Source: Planctomycetaceae bacterium (GTDB lineage Bacteria > Planctomycetota > Planctomycetia > Planctomycetales > Planctomycetaceae). From it: a stretch of DNA of 5,637 nt. A model generated the notes under the pieces. That model did no database searches. It saw only the letters and a program-made list of their open reading frames with translations, and was not told where the DNA came from. The position numbers and the translations under genes are program-made. Shown in pieces: positions 1-5,637 of the stretch (the first letter of the stretch is position 1; the number at the start of each line of letters is the position of its first letter). The stretch is taken from positions 1 through 5,637 of the forward strand of contig JAEUIG010000590.1 of the NCBI GenBank assembly GCA_016795125.1. The letters are read 5' to 3'.

Positions 1-17
1 CGCTCCCTAGCGCCAGA

Positions 18-93
18 TTCACCACGGAGTACACGGAGACCACGGAGAAGAATCAGGAGTTGAATACTTTCTCTCCGTGTACTCCGTGGTGAA
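18..93. repeat. Long intergenic hairpin with 9-bp CACGGAG tandem units
   Basis: Positions 18-39 and 72-93 are perfect 22-bp inverted repeats separated by 32 nt (40-71). The left arm and the first loop bases contain three CACGGAG units starting at 23, 32 and 41, so the period is exactly 9 bp; the right arm repeats this as CTCCGTG. A further 7-bp inverted pair, GCGCCAG at 10-16 and CTGGCGC at 113-119, encloses the structure. No protein is plausibly encoded. From memory, CACGGAG-type spacer repeats recur between genes in planctomycetes, verrucomicrobia and other environmental bacteria. It lies past the 3' end of the glycyl-tRNA synthetase gene and could fold as a transcript-end hairpin, but there is no U-tract. 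Its function is unknown. Confidence 0.85.
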
Positions 94-142
94 CTTCCTT
101 CCGCTGCGAAGACTGGCGCGAATGGAATTCCTCTATGGACGG

Positions 143-162
143 TGCACAGCAATTATTGTGCA
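143..162. repeat. Short AT-rich inverted repeat downstream of glyQS
   Basis: TGCACA at 143-148 and TGTGCA at 157-162 form a perfect 6-bp inverted repeat around an 8-nt AT-rich centre. It lies about 80 bp beyond the glyQS stop codon on the transcribed side, in otherwise GC-rich sequence. It could be a protein-binding dyad or a weak hairpin. It has no following T-run on either strand, so an intrinsic terminator is not supported. The rest of 1-244 shows no gene: the open frames there are short and lack family resemblance or a ribosome binding site. Confidence 0.4.
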
Positions 163-244
163 AAGCCGCCTCGCCCTCCCTCACGCGTGGCTCGCCTGAT
201 TCGGAGGCCGTTGCGTATGCGGGAGCAACCAGTTCCCTCACAAT

Positions 245-1900
<1,656 letters not shown>

Positions 1901-1921
1901 GGTGAGGTTCGTGTGATGTAG

Positions 1922-1942
1922 TCCGCTCGCTCCGCGAGCGGA
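1922..1942. repeat. REP-like palindrome, unit 1
   Basis: TCCGCTCGC (1922-1930) and GCGAGCGGA (1934-1942) are perfect 9-bp inverted arms around the 3-nt loop TCC. The core GCTCGCTCCGCGAGC (1925-1939) recurs in reverse complement in the palindrome at 1969-1989. It sits 22 bp upstream of the glyQS start codon, so it would lie in the 5' leader or promoter region of that gene. The form, short GC-rich imperfectly symmetric hairpins in spacers, resembles REP elements mobilised by RAYT (IS200-like tyrosine) transposases. That relationship is an inference, as no transposase is in the window. Confidence 0.75.
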
Positions 1943-1968
1943 GCGCGCCGACGCTGAAATCAGAACAA

Positions 1969-1989
1969 CCGGCTCGCGGAGCGAGCCGG
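1969..1989. repeat. REP-like palindrome, unit 2 (inverted copy)
   Basis: CCGGCTCGC (1969-1977) and GCGAGCCGG (1981-1989) are perfect 9-bp inverted arms around the loop GGA. The central 15 bases (1972-1986) are the exact reverse complement of 1925-1939 in unit 1. The two units therefore face each other across 26 bp, the arrangement called a REPIN when two REPs pair. The rest of the 1901-2185 spacer, shared by the divergent glyQS and the gene at 2186, must contain both promoters, but I see no convincing -35/-10 pair on either strand. Confidence 0.75.
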
Positions 1990-2174
1990 CCACTATCAGG
2001 CAGACAATAGGCGATACGCGTCAGGTTCGCATCCGAATCGGCAGGGGCGGACGAATCAAGCGCCGTCAATTTGAGAAAAGCAGTCCAACGGCCGCGAATT
2101 GCGCTGTTGAGAACTTCCTTGTGTTCTGCGTTCCCACTCTCATCGTGATGCGGGCTTGATTCGAAACTTGAGAG

Positions 2175-2179
2175 AGGAG
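2175..2179 (+). promoter_or_regulatory. Shine-Dalgarno AGGAG for the gene at 2186
   Basis: AGGAG lies 6 nt before the ATG at 2186. It selects this start over the TTG at 2156 in the same frame, which has no such site, and it places a basic N-terminus directly before the signal-peptide hydrophobic core. Confidence 0.75.
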
Positions 2180-2185
2180 CGGCGT

Positions 2186-2707
2186 ATGCGAAAGTTTGCA
2201 GCAGACATGCTCAGGAAGGGATGGAGTGGCGGTGTGGCGGCGGCAGCGGTGCTGTCGCTCGGATTGGCGTCGGCGGCACAGGCCCAGTGCCCGACCGATA
2301 CCGGGACGACAACGACGACGGGGGCGACCGCGGCCTTCGGGGCGCAGGGAATGGGGGCGTTCGGCGCCCGCGGATTCGGCGGACCTCCCGGAGCCGGGTT
2401 CACCTCGTCCGGGGCCGACATGAGCACGTTGCTCCAGTTGCAGGCCCAGCAGGCGCAGCTGCAGATGCAGCAGATGCTGGCGGCGCAGCAGCGGCAGCTG
2501 GCGGCCCAGCAGGCGCAGCTGGAAGCGTCCCAGCGGCGCGAAGTGTCGGCGCGACCGGCGGGGCCGTCGGAGGTTGCGGCCGCTGACGAGGTCACTCCCA
2601 GCGAAGCGGCGGCGGCGCGAACCGCAGCGCGAAAGGCGTCGCGGGCGTCGCGTGCCTCAGCCCGCGCGGCGCGGACACAGCAGTTGCGGGAGCAATCCGG
2701 CCGTTAG
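2186..2707 (+). CDS. Predicted secreted Gln/Ala-rich low-complexity protein, function unknown
   Basis: I do not recognise a family for this 173-residue product. Residues 1-33 look like a Sec signal peptide: basic MRKFAADMLRKGW, a hydrophobic stretch at about 17-30, and an AQA cleavage site at 31-33. Next come a TTTTT run at 41-45 and a Gly/Phe/Ala segment (about 46-72). Residues 82-118 form a Gln/Leu/Ala block, probably a helix or short coiled coil, in which AQQAQL occurs at 87-92 and again at 107-112. The tail (about 141-173) is rich in Ala, Arg and Ser and strongly basic. Cys35 follows the predicted cleavage site but Gln precedes it, so this is not a lipobox. The start is fixed by AGGAG 6 nt upstream. 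The signal peptide and good ribosome binding site argue that it is a real gene despite its simple composition. It could be a periplasmic or surface scaffold, or bind polyanions through the tail; both are guesses. Confidence 0.7.
   Translation: MRKFAADMLRKGWSGGVAAAAVLSLGLASAAQAQCPTDTGTTTTTGATAAFGAQGMGAFGARGFGGPPGAGFTSSGADMSTLLQLQAQQAQLQMQQMLAAQQRQLAAQQAQLEASQRREVSARPAGPSEVAAADEVTPSEAAAARTAARKASRASRASARAARTQQLREQSGR
2443..2521 (+). repeat. 19-bp direct repeat, 60 bp apart, inside the Q-rich gene
   Basis: GGCCCAGCAGGCGCAGCTG occurs at 2443-2461 and identically at 2503-2521. The 60-bp offset equals 20 codons and keeps frame, giving AQQAQL twice. This points to a past in-frame duplication in the Gln-rich block, although biased Gln/Ala codon use (CAG, GCG/GCC) helps to keep the copies alike. 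Confidence 0.8.
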
Positions 2708-2740
2708 CCGGGGCGAATGTTGAGGCGCGAGCTTGCGGCA

Positions 2741-2806
2741 CCACCGGCGGTTCGATGACGGCCTGCTGACTGTTCCTTGCGGCGGGCGGTTTCGGGCCGC
2801 CGGTGG
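2741..2806. other. 10-bp inverted repeat in the spacer before the DUF1559 gene
   Basis: CCACCGGCGG (2741-2750) and CCGCCGGTGG (2797-2806) are perfect inverted arms separated by 46 nt. The pair starts 34 bp after the stop codon of the Q-rich gene and ends 78 bp before the DUF1559 start. It could be a factor-independent terminator remnant, though no T-run follows, or a leader structure of the downstream gene. The remainder of 2708-2884 shows no credible gene. Confidence 0.35.
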
Positions 2807-2873
2807 CTTTAGGAAGGTGGTAGTGATTAGCGGGGACCCGGATTCGACCAGCGTTCTGATGAGTTCACGCGGC

Positions 2874-2877
2874 GGAG
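2874..2877 (+). promoter_or_regulatory. Shine-Dalgarno GGAG for the DUF1559 gene
   Basis: GGAG sits 7 nt before the ATG at 2885 and supports that start. A nearby ATG at 2878 is in another frame and overlaps the spacer of this site. Confidence 0.65.
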
Positions 2878-2884
2878 ATGGCCG

Positions 2885-3628
2885 ATGGCGCTCAATCGAT
2901 TTGCGGAACGCGGTTTCGGTTGTGCCGCGATTGCGGGGTTGCTCGGCGTGCTGGTAGGGCTGGTTCTGCCAGTATGCAACAGCGAACACAGGGGCCGCCG
3001 TTCACAATGCCTCTCCCAGATGCGTCAGATCAGCATGGCGTTGCAGACGTATGCGACAAACAATAACGGCCAGTTGCCCCCGGCATACATCGCCGACGAA
3101 AACGGCAGGCCCATGCACAGTTGGCGCGTCCTGTTGCTGCCGTACATGGAGCAGCAGGCACTGTACGACAGGTACAACTTCGATGAACCGTGGAATGGAC
3201 CGAACAACTCAAGGCTGGCGGGGGAGATTCCGCAACTTTACCAGTGTCCGGACGACGATCGCCCGCGCGGAGATTCGCAAAGACCGTGGACGAGCTATGT
3301 CGTGGTCGTCGGTCCAAACACCATCTGGCCGGGGACCGAATCGGGAGGTCTTGATCGCATCCCGGACGGTTCTGACCGCACGCTGCTGCTCGTCGAGGTC
3401 CGCGATTCCGGAATCAACTGGATGGAGCCGCGCGATCTCACGCTCGAAGAAATGAATCCACGGATCAACGGAGAGGGGCGACTGGGAATTTCCAGCGTGC
3501 ATCCAAACGTCGCCCACTTCATGTTCGCCGACGGTCACGGCGGACCACTCTCTGACGACCTGAAGCCCGACACTCTGCGGCAGCTCATTCAGATCGATGA
3601 TGGCGCGCCGTCGTACACCGACTTCTGA
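2885..3628 (+). CDS. DUF1559 (PulG-like, H-X9-DG) protein with degenerate pilin leader
   Basis: This is a 247-residue member of the planctomycete-rich DUF1559 family, whose members usually start with a type IV pilin-like segment and whose role is unknown. Residues 11-30 form one membrane helix. Conserved family blocks follow: SQCLSQMRQISMALQTYA (40-57), NGQLPP (61-66), SWRVLLLPYMEQ (79-90) and LYDRYNFDEPWNGPNN (93-108). YQCPDD is at 119-124, and H206-X9-D216-G217 is the C-terminal signature. C42 and C121 could form a disulfide in the exported domain. The usual FTLIE prepilin motif is missing: RGF (9-11) is present but is followed by GCAAI, so Glu at mature position 5 is absent. The protein is therefore more likely a simple membrane-anchored periplasmic or surface protein than a pseudopilin (inference). 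The start is supported by GGAG 7 nt upstream. It stands alone, converging on ybeY. Confidence 0.93.
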   Translation: MALNRFAERGFGCAAIAGLLGVLVGLVLPVCNSEHRGRRSQCLSQMRQISMALQTYATNNNGQLPPAYIADENGRPMHSWRVLLLPYMEQQALYDRYNFDEPWNGPNNSRLAGEIPQLYQCPDDDRPRGDSQRPWTSYVVVVGPNTIWPGTESGGLDRIPDGSDRTLLLVEVRDSGINWMEPRDLTLEEMNPRINGEGRLGISSVHPNVAHFMFADGHGGPLSDDLKPDTLRQLIQIDDGAPSYTDF

Positions 3629-3689
3629 CGGAGGCGACGGACCGCAGCACCGAGGGGTCTTAGGGCAGATCAGAAGGTCACGCGCAATA

Positions 3690-3714
3690 CCGGAATCGTG
3701 CGCTCACTTTCCGG
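3690..3714. terminator. Possible weak hairpin between convergent genes
   Basis: CCGGAA (3690-3695) and TTCCGG (3709-3714) form a 6-bp stem with a 13-nt loop, 61 bp after the DUF1559 stop. A pyrimidine stretch CTTCTTCTT follows on the plus strand. The position between converging transcripts suits a terminator, but the stem is short and the tail is not a proper U-run. Confidence 0.25.
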
Positions 3715-3744
3715 CTTCTTCTTCGCGTCCTTCGTGCCCTTCTG
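3715..3744. repeat. CTTCG-type 9-bp-period spacer repeat
   Basis: After CTTCTT, the units CTTCGCGTC, CTTCGTGCC and CTTCTGTAA start at 3721, 3730 and 3739, an exact 9-bp period that decays in the last unit. On the minus strand it reads as GAAG-GGCAC-GAAG-GACGC-GAAG. It ends 18 bp before the ybeY stop codon. From memory, CTTCGTG-type strings are frequent in spacers of environmental GC-rich bacteria, like the CACGGAG repeat at the left end of this window. No function is known to me. Apart from this and the hairpin, 3629-3762 shows nothing. Confidence 0.55.
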
Positions 3745-3762
3745 TAAATCCCTTTTGTACTC

Positions 3763-4221
3763 TCACTTCCGCCCACGGTAGCGCGGTTCCAGTCCGTGTC
3801 GCTTCAGTGCAGAGCGCTCGGCGCGGCGCATGCGGGACTTCTCTTTCGAAGTCAGGTCGTCGTATCCACAGGCGTGCAGCAGGCCGTGAACGACGTAGAG
3901 CGTGACCTCCTCGTCGGTCGTCCAGTCGAACCTGGGCGCCGTTTGAGCCGCGAACTCTGTGCTGACGATGATCTCCGCCTCGATGCTCCGGCCGGTTTCC
4001 GTCGCCGACTCATCCAGCAGAAAGCTCAGCACGTCGGTGGGGTAATCGTGCGCGAGGTGCCGGCGGTTAAGAGCGTGCATCTCTTCGTCGCCGACGAACA
4101 CGAGGCTGATGTCCGCTTCCTCGATGCCTTCGTGTCTCAGGACGTCGCGGACGACACGCTTCAGCAGGGAATGGTCGAGCTTCACAGCCCGTTGCCGGTT
4201 GGTGATCGTGATCCGCGACAT
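3763..4221 (-). CDS. ybeY: Endoribonuclease YbeY (16S rRNA 3'-end maturation)
   Basis: YbeY is a cytosolic metal-dependent endoribonuclease of the UPF0054 family, needed for 16S rRNA 3'-end processing and ribosome quality control. The 152-residue length is normal. The metal-site motif is HGLLHACGYDD (112-122), giving H112, H116 and D122; the third ligand is His in E. coli and Asp here. The second signature, LNRRHLAHDYPTDVLSF (51-67), keeps the PTDVLSF core but has HL where E. coli has YR, so the functionally important Arg (R59 there) is replaced by Leu56. Both differences may be lineage variants: I recall similar D-containing, R-lacking forms in Bacteroidetes. The ATG overlaps the TGA of the upstream HD gene by one base, which fixes the start and implies translational coupling. 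There is no separate Shine-Dalgarno. The HD-phosphohydrolase/ybeY pairing matches the yqfF-yqfG order of Firmicutes. Confidence 0.95.
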   Translation of the reverse strand: MSRITITNRQRAVKLDHSLLKRVVRDVLRHEGIEEADISLVFVGDEEMHALNRRHLAHDYPTDVLSFLLDESATETGRSIEAEIIVSTEFAAQTAPRFDWTTDEEVTLYVVHGLLHACGYDDLTSKEKSRMRRAERSALKRHGLEPRYRGRK

Positions 4222-5637
4222 CAGGCCGGCTGTGCGTGCGCTTCGGGATACCGGATGCGCCCGTGATAGATGGCGATGATCGACTTGACCAGCGATTCCT
4301 CGACGATTCGCAACTCGTTGAGAGTCAGCGAAGATTCATCGAACTGGCCGTCGAGCAACCGCTTGAGCATCATGTTGTGCACGAGGGTTTCGATGCGTCG
4401 CGGCGTGGGATCGGACAGGGTCCGGCTGGCGCTTTCGACGGCGTCGGACAGCATCATGATCCCGGCCTCGCGGGACTGCGGCTTCGGACCAGGGTACCGG
4501 AACGAGGATTCCTCGGCGTCGGTCTTGTGATCGGGATCGCTTTCGGCCTGGCGGGCCGCCTCGTGATAGAAGTACTCGACGAGCGTCGTGCCGTGGTGCT
4601 GCTCGATGAAGTCGATGATCGCCTGCGGCAGGTTGTGCTGCTCGGCCAGGTCGATGCCGTCCTTGACGTGGCCGATGATGATCAGCGTGCTCATCGCCGG
4701 CGCAAGCTGCGAGTGACGGTTCTGCGTGCCTTCCTGGATGTTCTCGATGAAGTACTGCGGCTTGAGCATCTTGCCGATGTCGTGGAAGTAGGCGCCGACG
4801 CGGACCAGCAGGCCGTTGGCGCCGATCTTTTCCGCGGCCGCCTCGGCGATGCTGCCGACCGTGATCGAGTGGTTGTAGGTTCCCGGCGCGCGGCGGACGA
4901 GTTCCTGGAGCAGGGGATGCGACGGATCGCTGAGTTCCAGCAGGCTGAGATCGGTCACGACGTCGAACAGCTTCTCGACGAACGGGAGCGCGCCGCCAAC
5001 GAGGATCGATGCCAGCAGGCACAGGCCGGCGCCGTACAGGGAACGCCAGAGCGGCGTCCAGTCGCGGAAGACTTCGTCGAGCGACTGCGACTCGATGATG
5101 TTCAGGCCGAGGGACACGCAGAAATACGTCACCGCTGCATACACGCCGACGATGACGATCTTGGATCGGGTCGCGACGTTGGACAGCGGGATCACGGCGG
5201 TCGCGGCGCAACTCAGGAGTACGATGAAGTGCGTGAGTTCGAGTGTTGCCGACAGCGACACGATGGCACAGATGGTGAAGGCCGTGATCGTGGCGAGCAC
5301 CTGGTTGTAGGCGACGGCCAGGAGCATGCAGACGGTCAGCAGGGGGATCACCTCGATCGGCCAGGAGGCGAACGAGAGCATCCGCGCACAGGCTGAGGCG
5401 GCGACGACGGACACGAGATAGACGCTCAACCGGCCGATGCTGCCGGCCAGTCGCGGCTCGTTGCGGACGATGTAAAAACCATTGATTGAGGCGAGGACGA
5501 ACATCAGCAGGGCGACGACGCCGACGCGCGACAGTCGTTCGGGCGCCCCGACCAGCTGCTCGGCAGCCGTATATTCGTCCCACAGGAGCTGCAGACGTTC
5601 GTCGTCGATGGAGTCGCCGGGCTGGACGAGCATGTCC
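4221..5637 (-). CDS. pgpH: 7TM-HD family phosphohydrolase (PgpH/YqfF-like), 5' end outside window
   Basis: This is an inner-membrane protein whose cytosolic HD domain, in characterised relatives such as Listeria PgpH, hydrolyses cyclic di-AMP. Numbering from the Met at 5633, about seven hydrophobic segments fall near 37-56, 66-86, 92-109, 110-129, 133-151, 158-180 and 200-219. The HD domain then covers about 230-415. All expected metal ligands are present: H255, H284-D285 (in HDIGK), H322, H346-H347 and D397. RYPGPKPQ (379-386) is a typical PgpH block. The frame is open to the window edge, and MLVQPGDSIDDERLQLL looks like the segment after the extracellular HDED domain, so 5633 is an internal Met and the N-terminal half is missing here. 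It overlaps ybeY by one base. phoH is a likely upstream neighbour by analogy with Firmicutes. Substrate specificity in planctomycetes is inferred, not shown. Confidence 0.93.
   Translation of the reverse strand, partial: DMLVQPGDSIDDERLQLLWDEYTAAEQLVGAPERLSRVGVVALLMFVLASINGFYIVRNEPRLAGSIGRLSVYLVSVVAASACARMLSFASWPIEVIPLLTVCMLLAVAYNQVLATITAFTICAIVSLSATLELTHFIVLLSCAATAVIPLSNVATRSKIVIVGVYAAVTYFCVSLGLNIIESQSLDEVFRDWTPLWRSLYGAGLCLLASILVGGALPFVEKLFDVVTDLSLLELSDPSHPLLQELVRRAPGTYNHSITVGSIAEAAAEKIGANGLLVRVGAYFHDIGKMLKPQYFIENIQEGTQNRHSQLAPAMSTLIIIGHVKDGIDLAEQHNLPQAIIDFIEQHHGTTLVEYFYHEAARQAESDPDHKTDAEESSFRYPGPKPQSREAGIMMLSDAVESASRTLSDPTPRRIETLVHNMMLKRLLDGQFDESSLTLNELRIVEESLVKSIIAIYHGRIRYPEAHAQPA

Noticed and set aside
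18..93. A CRISPR array, suggested by the regular repeats
   Set aside because: Units are 7-9 bp with no unique spacers, and no cas gene is present.
2000..2155. Promoters such as TTGAGA at 2107 for the plus gene or TATTGT (minus strand, 2008-2013) for glyQS
   Set aside because: In each case the partner hexamer at 16-18 bp spacing is poor, so I cannot call a promoter.
1901..2185. A T-box riboswitch controlling glyQS
   Set aside because: I see no T-box sequence (UGGN-type antiterminator bulge) or terminator before the gene, and such leaders are essentially a Firmicutes feature.
2140..2595. A 151-codon minus-strand frame rich in Cys, Ser and Ala opposite the Q-rich gene
   Set aside because: The Cys/Ala/Ser richness is the complement of CAG/GCG codons on the other strand. 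The plus frame has a Shine-Dalgarno and a signal peptide; this one has neither.
4236..5396. A 386-codon plus-strand open frame opposite the HD phosphohydrolase gene
   Set aside because: It is antisense to a gene with all HD ligands conserved. Its product is a charged Asp/Arg/Val-rich shadow without motifs or a ribosome binding site.

Overview
The window looks like ordinary chromosomal sequence from a GC-rich member of the Planctomycetota. The main evidence is a DUF1559 protein with the H-X9-DG motif, a family hugely expanded in that phylum. Supporting signs are a single-chain glycine--tRNA ligase, a membrane HD phosphohydrolase next to ybeY, and loosely packed genes separated by repeat-bearing spacers. 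The assignment is an inference from protein character; I could not search a database.

Layout from left to right. Positions 1-244 hold no gene. They contain a long hairpin whose left arm is built from 9-bp CACGGAG units, and a smaller AT-rich inverted repeat. Glycyl-tRNA synthetase follows on the minus strand (245-1900). A divergent spacer (1901-2185) carries two near-identical GC-rich palindromes in opposite orientation, a REP/REPIN-like arrangement. Next comes a short plus-strand gene (2186-2707) for a predicted secreted Gln/Ala-rich protein of unknown function, then a 177-bp spacer, then a plus-strand DUF1559 gene (2885-3628). A convergent spacer (3629-3762) has a weak hairpin and a second 9-bp-period repeat. 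The right third is a minus-strand operon: a 7TM HD-domain phosphohydrolase of the PgpH/YqfF type (its 5' end lies beyond the right edge), overlapping by one base with ybeY, the 16S rRNA maturation endonuclease.

The two minus-strand units are housekeeping: tRNA charging, and probable cyclic-dinucleotide turnover coupled to ribosome maturation. The two plus-strand genes are envelope or secreted proteins typical of planctomycete accessory content. They show no clear functional link to their neighbours or to each other. I see no tRNA, rRNA, CRISPR array, transposase or defence system. I do not find an undescribed multi-gene system here. The points worth a second look are the structured intergenic repeats, a DUF1559 protein without a working prepilin signature, the small Q-rich secreted protein, and YbeY residues that differ from the E. 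coli enzyme.
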